Assembly: GCA_902592445.1 (NCBI GenBank)
Contig: CACJEN010000002.1
Span: 124,001-188,000 of the forward strand
Length of the DNA stretch: 64,000 nt
Origin: an uncultured Pelagibacteraceae bacterium
GTDB lineage: Bacteria > Pseudomonadota > Alphaproteobacteria > Pelagibacterales > Pelagibacteraceae
Direction: 5' to 3'
The first letter of the stretch is position 1. Each line of letters starts with the position of its first letter. The position numbers and the translations under genes are program-made. A model generated the notes under the pieces. It worked only from the letters and a program-made list of their open reading frames with translations, ran no database searches and was not told the DNA's origin. This document shows, in pieces, positions 9,278-19,635 of this stretch.

Positions 9278-10996
9278 TCTTTTTTTTAAAAGTTCGTATA
9301 TTTCGTCATTAATAAAGTCCCAATTATTAAATTTTTTTTGTTGGTATAATTTTAATTTTGGATATGGATTGAATTTATTAAATTCTCCCCATCTCCAATC
9401 TGGATAAAGACATAATATACCCCATGTTTCTACATTCAATGTTGCTGCGAGATGTAAAAGAGATGTATCAGATGTAATAACAAGATCTAACTTAGATATT
9501 AAAGAGGAAATTTCACCTAACTTATAATCACCAAAATTTATAAGATTTGAGGAATGAAATGCTTGTAAATCCCTTTCCCATACTTCATTTTGTAATGCAT
9601 AAAAATTAGCATCTAAATTTAGAATATTACTGAAATTTTGTAGAGGAATTGATCTATAAGGTTCGTTAGGTCCCAAGAAAGAACCTGACCAAACAATTCC
9701 AATATTTTTTTTTGAAAAATCTATTTTATTTTCTAAATTTAAGTCCTTTGACACATTTAATTGAAGAAAATTATCATCAAAGTTAATTTTTTCTTTGTAA
9801 AAGTGTTTTATTAAAGAACCAAGAGAAATTTTATAATCAAATATTTGATTTTTACATTTTTGATAGGTTTCAACATTTATATTTTTTGAATTTTTAAATA
9901 AATTTTTAATATTTTCCTGTACAACAAAAGTAACTTGTTTTGCAACTTTTGATAAAGGTACCAAATATTTTGAAAATTGAATTGAATCACCAAGACCTTG
10001 CTCGTTGTAAACAACTATTGATTTATCTTTAATATTTATTCCATCCCATTCTTTTATTTCTTGAAAAAAATGAGTTAATTTTGATTTTCTATATTCATAA
10101 TATTTCCAACCTTCATCAAAATTTCCCTCATATAAATATCTAATTCCAAGATAGTTATAAAAATCTGGATCATTTTTTAACAATTCTCTAGATTTATTTA
10201 GAAGTTCATTACCTTTACTATTTTGGCCAGAGTTAAAATAAAGTCTTATTAATGTTATTAAAAATTTTGTAATATTTTTATTCTCATCTAAAATTTTTTC
10301 AGCATCCTGTATTTGATTTTTTAGAATTAAATATTCCGCCTTGTTATGCAAAAATTCAATATAATCACTGTCTATTAATTCTGCTTTTCTAAAATATTCC
10401 TCAGCTTTAGTTACATCTCTAAGGTATAAATAACAAAGTAAAATATTATTGACTAAAACTTTATTATTACTGTCTAATTCTAATGCTTTGGAAAAATAAT
10501 TTATTGAAGTTTTTGGTTTGCCTTTTCTTAAATATATATTTCCAATATTATTATATCCTCTTTTTTTATCACTACCATTTGTGCTAATAAATTGTTCATA
10601 ATATTTTATTGCATCATCAAAATTTTTATTTAATTCGTGAGCAGATCCTATTTGAAATATATTCAATGGGTTTGAGTTATCTAAATTGTATAATTTAGTT
10701 GAAAAATTGAGCAATTTTTTGAATTCTTTTGTATTAGCATAAATTATGCAAAGATTTCTTATTGGATCTTGAAATTGATCATCTATTTTAATCGAGTTTA
10801 AAAAATTTTTTTCAGCCTCTGCCAAATCTTTTTTAATAAAATAAATAACACCAATAAAATTATAAATAATTTCTTTATTATTTGAATTCTCGTTTAATTT
10901 GCAAAGTTCTAAAGCTTTATCTAATTTTTTATTTTTTATATTTTCAGCGATAAGCTCTAATTGATTCATATAATGCCTATAAGTACTATTAAACAA
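9269..10996 (-). CDS. TPR protein with C-terminal glycosyltransferase-9-like domain
   Basis: Repeated TPR units; C-terminal IGIVWSG...SKLDLVITSDTSLLHLAATLNVETWGIL. Confidence 0.75.
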   Translation of the reverse strand: MFNSTYRHYMNQLELIAENIKNKKLDKALELCKLNENSNNKEIIYNFIGVIYFIKKDLAEAEKNFLNSIKIDDQFQDPIRNLCIIYANTKEFKKLLNFSTKLYNLDNSNPLNIFQIGSAHELNKNFDDAIKYYEQFISTNGSDKKRGYNNIGNIYLRKGKPKTSINYFSKALELDSNNKVLVNNILLCYLYLRDVTKAEEYFRKAELIDSDYIEFLHNKAEYLILKNQIQDAEKILDENKNITKFLITLIRLYFNSGQNSKGNELLNKSRELLKNDPDFYNYLGIRYLYEGNFDEGWKYYEYRKSKLTHFFQEIKEWDGINIKDKSIVVYNEQGLGDSIQFSKYLVPLSKVAKQVTFVVQENIKNLFKNSKNINVETYQKCKNQIFDYKISLGSLIKHFYKEKINFDDNFLQLNVSKDLNLENKIDFSKKNIGIVWSGSFLGPNEPYRSIPLQNFSNILNLDANFYALQNEVWERDLQAFHSSNLINFGDYKLGEISSLISKLDLVITSDTSLLHLAATLNVETWGILCLYPDWRWGEFNKFNPYPKLKLYQQKKFNNWDFINDEIYELLKKRLY

Positions 10997-11002
10997 TAAT
11001 GT

Positions 11003-12724
11003 TTAAGTATTTGCTAGCCAAATTGTTTCAAAAGGTTTCAAAGTAAATGTATTTTTATTTTCAAATTTAATGTTAGGATTTATTAAATTTTTCCAATTAC
11101 TATATTTTTTATCTATTTTAGTATTTTGCAGTTTTGATGTTAGATTAGTTAAACAAATGATTGTTTGTTTTTTGTCTAAACTTAATCTTTTTATGCAAAA
11201 AAAGTTTTTACCTAGATTAATATTGGTCCTGAAAGCATTAGGATGAAATGCTTTCTGTGCTTGTCTTATAGTTAGTAAATGTTTTAGTGTCTCAAAAATA
11301 ATAAATTCTTTCTTTTTTTTATCATTCATTTTCTTTAAAATAATTGTTTCATTCCACCTGTATCTATTTACATCTCGATTATTACCAGTAATTATATATT
11401 TTGCTTCATCATTCGATTTTCCAAAAAGTGAATTAAAGTATATCGCTGGTACACCTTCAAATGAAAACATAATGGCATGGGCCGCAATATATCTTTCAAA
11501 ATTGTATAGACCTTTTGTGTCAATGTCTGAGATTTTTAGTGCATCAAATACTGTAATGTTTGACTCGTAAACTTTCCTTTTTTTATTATTTAATTTTCTA
11601 TATGAAAACTTCGATCCATTTTTTTTTAATCTTGTTAATAAATCTTTAATTGATTTTTTATTGAGGATACCTTCAATAGGTCTCATTCCTATACCATCAT
11701 GAGAGGCGATAAAATTTAAATAAGAATTACCTATTTTCGTTAATGGCAGTTTTTTACTCCAGGCATTTAAGTAAGATGCATTTTCAAATAATAATGCATG
11801 GATTAATAAAGGTGGTAGAGTGAAGTTATAAATCCAATTTGCCTCGTCATTATTACCTAAATAGCTTAAATTTTCTTTTTCTGGTAAGTTTGTTTCGGTA
11901 ATAATTAAGGTTTCTATATTTAATGTGCTAGATATAATTCTTAAAATTTTTACAATTTCGTGAGTCTGTTTTAAATTAATACATTTTGTGCCATTCTCTT
12001 TCCAAAGATAAGCAATAGCATCTAGTCTAAAAATAGTTACACCGTGCTTAATCAAATTTATCATTATTTTTATAAATCTGACCAACACTTTTGGATTTTT
12101 GAAATTTAAATCTATTTGATCGTCACTAAAAGTTCTCCAAAGATAATCTTTTCTTTTAAATATGTTGATTTCTTTCAGTAATTTATGGTCTCTTGGCCTA
12201 ACAACTCTTGAAACATTAAATTTAGAATTAACTAAAAAAAAATAATCCTTTCCAGGTTTTTTCTCTTTTAAAAAATTTTTAAACCATAAACCTCTGGCGG
12301 ATGCATGATTAATTACTATATCTGCCATTATATTTTTATTTCTAGAAAACTTTTTAAAATCTATCCAATTTCCAAATTTGTTATCTATTTTATAATGATC
12401 TTTCACTGCAAAACCACTGTCACTGCTAGATGGGTAAAAAGGAAGAAAGTGAATTGTATCAATAAATCTACTTAATTTTTTATTAAAAAATTTCTGAAAT
12501 GTTTTTAAGTTTTTTTGATTTTGTTTATAAACACTGTCGCCGTAACAGATAACCATTGCTGTTTTTTCTGAGATTAGCTGTTTTTTCTTTTTATTATTTT
12601 TATTAAAATAATTAATTATTTCTGAAATTTCTTCATAGCAAAGGTCAATTTCTTTATTGGGTAAAAAATTGTAAATTTTTTTTAATTTATATTTAATTTT
12701 TTTTTTGTTTATCTGAGATAACAT
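11003..12724 (-). CDS. GH13_18 sucrose-phosphorylase-like enzyme, likely glucosylglycerate phosphorylase
   Basis: HFLPFYPSSSDSGFAVKDHYKID, FRLDAIAYLWKE, FIASHDGIGMRP; adjacent to GpgS/GpgP-like genes. Confidence 0.8.
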   Translation of the reverse strand: MLSQINKKKIKYKLKKIYNFLPNKEIDLCYEEISEIINYFNKNNKKKKQLISEKTAMVICYGDSVYKQNQKNLKTFQKFFNKKLSRFIDTIHFLPFYPSSSDSGFAVKDHYKIDNKFGNWIDFKKFSRNKNIMADIVINHASARGLWFKNFLKEKKPGKDYFFLVNSKFNVSRVVRPRDHKLLKEINIFKRKDYLWRTFSDDQIDLNFKNPKVLVRFIKIMINLIKHGVTIFRLDAIAYLWKENGTKCINLKQTHEIVKILRIISSTLNIETLIITETNLPEKENLSYLGNNDEANWIYNFTLPPLLIHALLFENASYLNAWSKKLPLTKIGNSYLNFIASHDGIGMRPIEGILNKKSIKDLLTRLKKNGSKFSYRKLNNKKRKVYESNITVFDALKISDIDTKGLYNFERYIAAHAIMFSFEGVPAIYFNSLFGKSNDEAKYIITGNNRDVNRYRWNETIILKKMNDKKKKEFIIFETLKHLLTIRQAQKAFHPNAFRTNINLGKNFFCIKRLSLDKKQTIICLTNLTSKLQNTKIDKKYSNWKNLINPNIKFENKNTFTLKPFETIWLANT

Positions 12725-13944
12725 TAACTATATTTTTTGTTATCTTCATTTACCGCTTCTTTTAGTCTTTTTAAAAAATCTGGAATTGCACTTTTAATTC
12801 TACTCCAAGTTGGTATGAAAGGCGTATCCATGGGATTTAATATAAAGGCTTCTCCTGCCTTCATAATATTTCTAGCAAATAACTCAACAGTCTTTTCCTC
12901 GGTATGTGTATCTAATTTCAAACCATTCATTTCAGCATCACTTCTATATATATCAATCAAATCTAAAGCAGATCTATAATATGTCGCTTTTAATGATCTA
13001 AATTTTTCTCTACTAAAAGTATTTCCTTGTGTTGCTAATTTTTTAATAAAAGTTTTGATTATATCAATTGACATCCTTGATAAACCTTTTGTCTCATCAT
13101 CAATTGATAAAATTTGATGTTTATGATCGTATGTATCAGCTAAATCAACCTGACATATATTTTGAGGAGAAAAACTTCTTTGCATCTCTGATAATATTCC
13201 AACTTCAATTCCCCAATCCGATGAAATTCTTAGCTCAGGTAAAACATTTCTCCTAAATGAGAATTCACCAGCTAAAGGATATTTAAATGATTTCATAAAT
13301 TCTAAATAATCACTTTTTCCAATAGTTTTTTCTAAAGCAGTTAACAAAGGAAAAACCAGCAATCTTGCAACTCTACCATTCATTTTATTACTAGCTATTC
13401 TTGGATAATATCCCTTACAAAATTCAAAATTAAATGTTGGATTTACGACTGGATAAAACAGTTTTGCTAGCATTCTTCTGTCGTAAGTTTTTATATCACA
13501 ATCATGTAATGCAACAGAACGAGCACTATCTCTTGCTATACACATTCCTAGACAATACCAAACATTCCTTCCTTTACCGAGTTCATTTGGTGCGAGATCC
13601 TTCTTTTTTAACTCTTGATCAAGTTTTTTTAAGCTTGGACCATCATTCCAAAGAATTGAAAACGGCGTGTTAAGTTTTTTAAAAAATTTCCATGCCTTTT
13701 TGGCTTGTTTGGAATTTGCTTTATCGAGGCCAACTATTATGTGATCCAAATAATTTGTTTTACTAATTTCTTTTACAATTTTAGGTAATGCACTCCCCTC
13801 TAATTCAGAGTATAGACAAGGAAGTATTAATTCCATTTTTCTTTGTTTAGAAAATGAAAGTAGCTCCTTTTCGATTTCAGATGTAGTTTTAGTACCAAAA
13901 TCATGCAAAGTTGAAATTATTCCATTTTGTGAAAATTCACTCAT
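12724..13944 (-). CDS. GT81-like glucosyl-3-phosphoglycerate synthase
   Basis: GKGRNVWYCLGMCIARDSARSVALHDCDIKTYDRRML with DxD motif; neighbour of phosphatase and phosphorylase. Confidence 0.77.
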   Translation of the reverse strand: MSEFSQNGIISTLHDFGTKTTSEIEKELLSFSKQRKMELILPCLYSELEGSALPKIVKEISKTNYLDHIIVGLDKANSKQAKKAWKFFKKLNTPFSILWNDGPSLKKLDQELKKKDLAPNELGKGRNVWYCLGMCIARDSARSVALHDCDIKTYDRRMLAKLFYPVVNPTFNFEFCKGYYPRIASNKMNGRVARLLVFPLLTALEKTIGKSDYLEFMKSFKYPLAGEFSFRRNVLPELRISSDWGIEVGILSEMQRSFSPQNICQVDLADTYDHKHQILSIDDETKGLSRMSIDIIKTFIKKLATQGNTFSREKFRSLKATYYRSALDLIDIYRSDAEMNGLKLDTHTEEKTVELFARNIMKAGEAFILNPMDTPFIPTWSRIKSAIPDFLKRLKEAVNEDNKKYS

Positions 13945-13952
13945 ATTAAACT

Positions 13953-14759
13953 TTAGACATTATAATTTAATTTAACTAGCGCCAATTTAATCACATCAGC
14001 CCAGCCCTCAGGAGATGGCTTGTTTGAAATTATTAAATTATCAATATTTATTTGGTCCTCTTTAAATTGGTCGTTAAATACTAAACATGGTAAATCGCTA
14101 TTTTTTAACATATCTAAATCATTATAGTTATCTCCAACAGCTATTACTTTAATATTACTTTGTATTTTTTTGTAAATTTTTAAAACTTTATTCATGGATT
14201 TAACTTTGTTTACATTATCACAAAGATTAATTAAACGTCCTCCCTCCTGAATTGTTAATGAATTTTTTTTTAAAATTTTTGATAAATCCTTTTTTTCTTT
14301 TTTGCTACCCTCAAATAAAAAAGGTTCAGTATATTTTCGATCTAAAGCTTTTTTTAACTTTATCTCAGTTAGTCCAAAAATATTAATTTGATTTTTTTTT
14401 GTTAAAGTCGAAATAAATTTACATTTATTTTGTAAATTTTCAGGCACTATATTTTTAAAAATTTTTATGAGTTCATCTTTTTCTCTACTTAAAATTATTT
14501 TGCTTGGGAAATTTGAATTAAGCAAATTGAGACCATTAATAACTGAACCATTTTCTGAAATATAAGCTAAATTTTCACCTAGATCCTGATTAAAATCAAT
14601 TATCTCACATTCTGTTTTGCTTGAATTAGGAATTATGTGTATTCCTGAGCTTATTAATTTTTTTATATAATCTTTGATCTTATCAAATTTAAAAGTATCC
14701 CTATCAAGAACAGATCCATCAAGATCAGTAAAAATTACTATAATATTTTTTTTCTTCAC
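13953..14759 (-). CDS. HAD family mannosyl/glucosyl-3-phosphoglycerate phosphatase-like protein
   Basis: VIFTDLDGSVLD, PNSSKTECEI, ISENGSVI, AVGDNYNDLDML HAD motifs; GTG start overlaps upstream stop (TAGTG). Confidence 0.82.
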   Translation of the reverse strand: MKKKNIIVIFTDLDGSVLDRDTFKFDKIKDYIKKLISSGIHIIPNSSKTECEIIDFNQDLGENLAYISENGSVINGLNLLNSNFPSKIILSREKDELIKIFKNIVPENLQNKCKFISTLTKKNQINIFGLTEIKLKKALDRKYTEPFLFEGSKKEKKDLSKILKKNSLTIQEGGRLINLCDNVNKVKSMNKVLKIYKKIQSNIKVIAVGDNYNDLDMLKNSDLPCLVFNDQFKEDQINIDNLIISNKPSPEGWADVIKLALVKLNYNV

Positions 14760-17700
14760 TAAATTCCGGTCTTCATTCTACCAACTATTGTATATGGCGC
14801 CCAATATATTGGATGGCTAGTCTCGGGATTTTTTAACATTTTATTTTTTGATTTCATCAACGCTAGAGTTATGTCACCTTCACTTTCATCTAGAAAATCA
14901 AAAGTATCTGTCATTAATTCAACTGACGTATCTGAAATAACGGCCCAATGTGTAACAATTAGACTTTTAGCACCAGAATAAAAAAATGAATTTGCCAATC
15001 CTGATAATGACTCGCTATTAGCATTACCGTCTGATGATGCTGTGTTACAAGCAGATAAAATCACTAAATCAGAGTTTATATTTAATTCTATTATTTCAGA
15101 TGCAGTTAACAGACCATCGTTTGATTTTGTAATTTCTTTTGGCAAACTCAAAACAATAGAGGGTTCCGATAGACCATCAATTTCTCCTACAACTAAAGCA
15201 TGTGATGCAAAACTTACAACTTTATATTTGCTAAAATCTATTGAATTTATAGTATTTTCATTAAATTCATCTCTTAGATATAATTTTGAATTATCATCAA
15301 ATTTTGTAGAAATTTTTTTTAATTCAGTTGCAGTCTCCGGAAGTTCAGGAAACATCTTTAAATATTTAAGATCAATATTTCCACCTCGGGTAAATACTTT
15401 CGAAAATTCTAATTCAAGAACATCACTAAAATTTTTTTTGTTTTCAGCTTTTAAACCTTTTATGTTGGGGTCACCGAATCCAATAAAGCTATTTCCACTA
15501 TTAAATTTTAAATCCTCAGAATAATTAAGAGCAACATAGCTGTAAGCACTTGGGCTAATTGATATTGCATATTTCTCCACTAACCAATTATCATTTTTTT
15601 TGTCATGAAGTATTTCAAAGGGTATCCCATAAAGAGGTCCATCAGGTATTATTATAATTTTTTTTTTATCTTTTATGTAATCTTCTAGGCCTAATATCAA
15701 AATATCATAAAGATCTTGTGCTTCTGCTAATGCAAATGTTTGTGGCTTACCATTCTTTAATTCTAAGCTATTTCTGACATTTTTAATTTTTGTCATCAAT
15801 TTCTGTTGATTAGCTTTAATTCCAACAATGTTATAATTTTCTGAAGTTATTATAGAAGCATAGGATAGAAAATTTCCAACAGTATATTGAATTAAAACTT
15901 CATCTTTTGGCATTTGCTGATTGAGTATACTGCCACCTACAACTTGATTAGAAAAATTTTTTTTAATGTCTGGATATTTACTGATTACAATTTTTAATGA
16001 TTTATCTATTTCGTTATTCAATTTCTTAATATCAAGATTTCTTTTTTTGATTTGATCTGGATCTAAAGAATCTATTTTTAAAAGTTCTTTTCGTTTATCG
16101 AGTAGGGATGTGTATTTTTTTAATTCTGAACCAACATTCTCATCTTTTGCAATTTGTCTTGTTATAGATTCTGATAATTTGACAGTTAATTTATTTGATT
16201 TGACTACTTGCTGAAGAGTAAAAATAAGATCTAAAAAATTAACATCTTTATAATTATCTAGGATTTCAGCATTATTATGTGAATGTTTTATAACTTGAAG
16301 AATAAAAGTTTGTACTATGTCTTTATAAACACTAATTGATTGATAATCAGTCTCAAAATTTAAATTAAAGTTCTGTTCATCAAATTTATATAAAATTATC
16401 CCCATTGCTTTAAATAAAAAATCAAAACCCTTTTTTATTTCTTTTTTCTGAAAATGGCAGGCGTTTAGTAAATTATAATTGTTTATGAGCCTTTCATCTT
16501 TTGGGTTTACGCTTTCTAAAGTAGTGGCTGTTATTTTTTGATATTTGATACAACCATCATAATCTTTATCCAATAAAGCTACTAAATCTGAGTAATTATA
16601 TAAAAATGTATAATAAGGAAAAATGTTGTTTACCATTTTTTCTTCAACATATTTTATAGCTTCATCGTAATAATTTTTTGCTTTAGTGTAATGTGTTGCT
16701 TTTAACTCAGAGTTTTTTTCAAAATGTCCTTTTCTTAAGTAATAACCACCCAAGAAATTTATTGTATTAACAAATGTATCAGAATTTTTACTAATAGTTT
16801 TCGATTGATTAAATAAATTATAAGCTTTTGTTGAATATTTTAAAACATCTTCTTCATTAAATGTTAATGCAGCTGAATTATTGTAACTAGTTATCAAAGC
16901 AAAGTCATCTTGAACAGAATTTTCTTGTCGTTTTGTTGCAAGCGCTATGTATTTTTCAGCTAATTCAAATTCTCCAGCATCATCATAAGCCAATGCCAAA
17001 TTATTTAGCACAGTTGTTTCTAATTCAACATCTTTCTCAAATGAATTGTTTAAAATATCTAAAGCTAACAAAAAACTATCTATTGCTTCTCTATATTTTT
17101 TTTGACTTGAGTAAATTCGTCCATATAAATTTTTCAAGTCAACCTTATCTCTGATTTCTGAAATACCAGTGTCGTTTTTTTCGTAACCTTCTAACTCTTT
17201 TGCAATATTTAAGGCACTATCTAAATTTTCTAAATCTAAATCATTATAGGCTTCATCAAATAAAAGAATTCTTTTATCAGATTTAAAAAGCTCAACTCTC
17301 CAATTTTCATTCAATTTTTTTGCTTCATTAATTTGTTTTTCAACTAATTCTTTTGCTTTGTTTAAATTGATTTTTATATTTTCATAATCTTTGATAAGAC
17401 TATAATATTGAATTAAAACTGAGTATGGAGTAGTGCTTTTATCAAAAAGTTTTAATTCATCATTTATTTTTTGAAATTCTAAATGAACTTCTTTATATTT
17501 ATCTAAATTAAGTTCAATATTTTGTTCTGAATTAAGTTTTCCAAGTAAAGATAATTCTTTTTCTGTTAATAAATCTCTCTTGTAATTGTAATCATTATTT
17601 TTTTTAACTCCTAGAGCTGCAAATTTTAAAGACAGGTCATAATGGTAAATAGCTTTTTTATACTGATTTAAATCTTTATACCTACTGGCGAATTGTCTAT

Positions 17701-18463
17701 TAATTTTTGCTTGTAACTTAAAATTATCTTTATTGTACTGTTGAATTATATCATATCTCAAACTTAAATATTTATATTCATTCTTCGAGTCACCTAATCT
17801 TGAGTAAGCAAATTCAATTTCAGATAATGCATTTAAATAATTTTCAGAAGATATTTCATTTAAATTTTTAATTGAAACAAGATCTATATATCTTTCAAAA
17901 TCTTTTATAGCCTCATCATACATAAATATGTCAAGATATGTTCTTGCTCTTGTTACAACCTGATATGAAAATTCCTTAGGACCAAAATATTCAGATACTC
18001 TATAATTTTTTTCCTCAAACTCATTTGCTATATTAATTGCTAAAGTAGAAATATTTATACTTTCTTCAAAAAAATTATTATCTCTTAATAAAGTGCTTAA
18101 AAAATAATAACACTGTAATAGATTTTGTTTTTTAATGTTATATTTGATTTTTTTGAAATCTTTTTTATGTTCCTCACATGCTTTGGTTTGATATTCCAAA
18201 GCTAATTTTATATCTCTCTCCTTTTGTAAAAAATCTGCTTTTTGTCTGTAAGCATAGCCTAACCAAGGCCAGTTTTTATTAGGTTTTTCCAAATAATGAT
18301 TTATTGTGCTATCAACTAATTCATGTGCTTTAATGGGATTTTTTGAATAAACTTTTCTTGCCTTTTCTAGATCATTGAATTTGAAAATTTTTCCATATAA
18401 ATTATTACTGATGCTAATGGAGAAGATGATTGTGAAAAAAATATATTTGACAATTTTGTTCAT
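14759..18463 (-). CDS. Secreted TPR-CHAT domain (caspase-like) protein
   Basis: Signal peptide; TPRs; CHAT core IPDGPLYGIPFEIL, SFASHALVVGE (His), VILSACNTASSDG (Cys). Confidence 0.9.
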   Translation of the reverse strand: MNKIVKYIFFTIIFSISISNNLYGKIFKFNDLEKARKVYSKNPIKAHELVDSTINHYLEKPNKNWPWLGYAYRQKADFLQKERDIKLALEYQTKACEEHKKDFKKIKYNIKKQNLLQCYYFLSTLLRDNNFFEESINISTLAINIANEFEEKNYRVSEYFGPKEFSYQVVTRARTYLDIFMYDEAIKDFERYIDLVSIKNLNEISSENYLNALSEIEFAYSRLGDSKNEYKYLSLRYDIIQQYNKDNFKLQAKINRQFASRYKDLNQYKKAIYHYDLSLKFAALGVKKNNDYNYKRDLLTEKELSLLGKLNSEQNIELNLDKYKEVHLEFQKINDELKLFDKSTTPYSVLIQYYSLIKDYENIKINLNKAKELVEKQINEAKKLNENWRVELFKSDKRILLFDEAYNDLDLENLDSALNIAKELEGYEKNDTGISEIRDKVDLKNLYGRIYSSQKKYREAIDSFLLALDILNNSFEKDVELETTVLNNLALAYDDAGEFELAEKYIALATKRQENSVQDDFALITSYNNSAALTFNEEDVLKYSTKAYNLFNQSKTISKNSDTFVNTINFLGGYYLRKGHFEKNSELKATHYTKAKNYYDEAIKYVEEKMVNNIFPYYTFLYNYSDLVALLDKDYDGCIKYQKITATTLESVNPKDERLINNYNLLNACHFQKKEIKKGFDFLFKAMGIILYKFDEQNFNLNFETDYQSISVYKDIVQTFILQVIKHSHNNAEILDNYKDVNFLDLIFTLQQVVKSNKLTVKLSESITRQIAKDENVGSELKKYTSLLDKRKELLKIDSLDPDQIKKRNLDIKKLNNEIDKSLKIVISKYPDIKKNFSNQVVGGSILNQQMPKDEVLIQYTVGNFLSYASIITSENYNIVGIKANQQKLMTKIKNVRNSLELKNGKPQTFALAEAQDLYDILILGLEDYIKDKKKIIIIPDGPLYGIPFEILHDKKNDNWLVEKYAISISPSAYSYVALNYSEDLKFNSGNSFIGFGDPNIKGLKAENKKNFSDVLELEFSKVFTRGGNIDLKYLKMFPELPETATELKKISTKFDDNSKLYLRDEFNENTINSIDFSKYKVVSFASHALVVGEIDGLSEPSIVLSLPKEITKSNDGLLTASEIIELNINSDLVILSACNTASSDGNANSESLSGLANSFFYSGAKSLIVTHWAVISDTSVELMTDTFDFLDESEGDITLALMKSKNKMLKNPETSHPIYWAPYTIVGRMKTGI

Positions 18464-19628
18464 TTCACTTTCATTTATATCAATTTCCTCTGTCTACTCT
18501 CAAGAAGATATTAACTTACTTTTTAATGAAAATATGAATGAAAATATTACAAGAGGAGGTACGTCCATTGGTGATTATTCAATTAACGAAAATTTTACGA
18601 CCATTGGAAAAGAGATATTCCCTTTTGAAACTTTGAAAATTATTAATAAGCTTGAAAATGATGAAAATAAAACAAGAGGATCAGTTGGCCAAAATATTTA
18701 TGGCAAATATTCAAGAAGTGTAGTCCTTATTTATAACGATGATAATAAAAATACTGGATCTGGTTCCGTAATTTTAAAAGATATAGGTGCAATAATTACT
18801 AATTGGCATGTAATACAAAATGCTAAATCTGTGGGTGTAATTTTCAAAAAAGATGGAGAGATTAAGAAAAGCGATGTTTACATAGCAGATGTGGTTGGCT
18901 ACGATGCAACTAAAGACTTAGCAGTATTGCAACTTTCTGGAAAAGTTCCTGATGATGTAAATGAATTAAGATTATCCAATAAACTTCCTGAGGTCGGATC
19001 AGACGTTCATGCAATTGGTCACCCAGGGTCTCTTTCTTGGACATATACAAAAGGATACGTTAGCCAGTTAAGAAATAACTATAAATGGACTTATGAAAAA
19101 ACACTGCACGAGGCATCAATAATTCAAACTCAAACCCCAATTAGCCCTGGAAACTCCGGCGGACCTTTAATCGGACCAGATGGTTTATTAATTGGTGTAA
19201 ACTCGTTTAAAGCAAAAGGAGAAAATTTAAATTTTGCAGTCAACTCATTAGAGGTAATTAACTTTTTAAAAAATATAAAACAAATTGGAAAAAAAGAACC
19301 AAAGCTTAGAGAAACAGATAAAAAAGTTAAAAAAGTTGTTAAAAAAATTGATACTGATAATGATGGTAAACCAGATACATTTTACTATGATGATGATGGA
19401 GATGGTATTTTAGATACAGTCGTTCAAGATAAAAATCAAAATGGAAAACCTGAAATGGTTGGAGTAGACACTAATAAAGATGGACGACCAGACGTTATTG
19501 GACATGATAAAAATGAAGATGGCTCAATTGATGCTTGGGTAGTAGACAGTGATTTTGATGGTAAAGCGGACTCAATTGGTATCGATACTGATGGAGACGG
19601 TAAACCTGACAAGTTTAATAAAGTTTAA
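18426..19628 (+). CDS. Secreted trypsin-like (S1C) serine protease with C-terminal 13-aa Asp-rich repeats
   Basis: Signal peptide MIVKKIYLTILFISLSFISISSVYSQ; NWHVI (His), DATKDLAVLQL (Asp), SPGNSGGPLIG (Ser). Confidence 0.88.
   Translation: MIVKKIYLTILFISLSFISISSVYSQEDINLLFNENMNENITRGGTSIGDYSINENFTTIGKEIFPFETLKIINKLENDENKTRGSVGQNIYGKYSRSVVLIYNDDNKNTGSGSVILKDIGAIITNWHVIQNAKSVGVIFKKDGEIKKSDVYIADVVGYDATKDLAVLQLSGKVPDDVNELRLSNKLPEVGSDVHAIGHPGSLSWTYTKGYVSQLRNNYKWTYEKTLHEASIIQTQTPISPGNSGGPLIGPDGLLIGVNSFKAKGENLNFAVNSLEVINFLKNIKQIGKKEPKLRETDKKVKKVVKKIDTDNDGKPDTFYYDDDGDGILDTVVQDKNQNGKPEMVGVDTNKDGRPDVIGHDKNEDGSIDAWVVDSDFDGKADSIGIDTDGDGKPDKFNKV
19350..19622 (+). repeat. Seven tandem 39-bp (13-aa) repeats encoding DxDxDGxxDxxxx units
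   Basis: DTDNDGKPDTFYY/DDDGDGILDTVVQ/DKNQNGKPEMVGV/DTNKDGRPDVIGH/DKNEDGSIDAWVV/DSDFDGKADSIGI/DTDGDGKPDKFNK read in frame. Confidence 0.93.
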
Positions 19629-19635
19629 TTGAATA

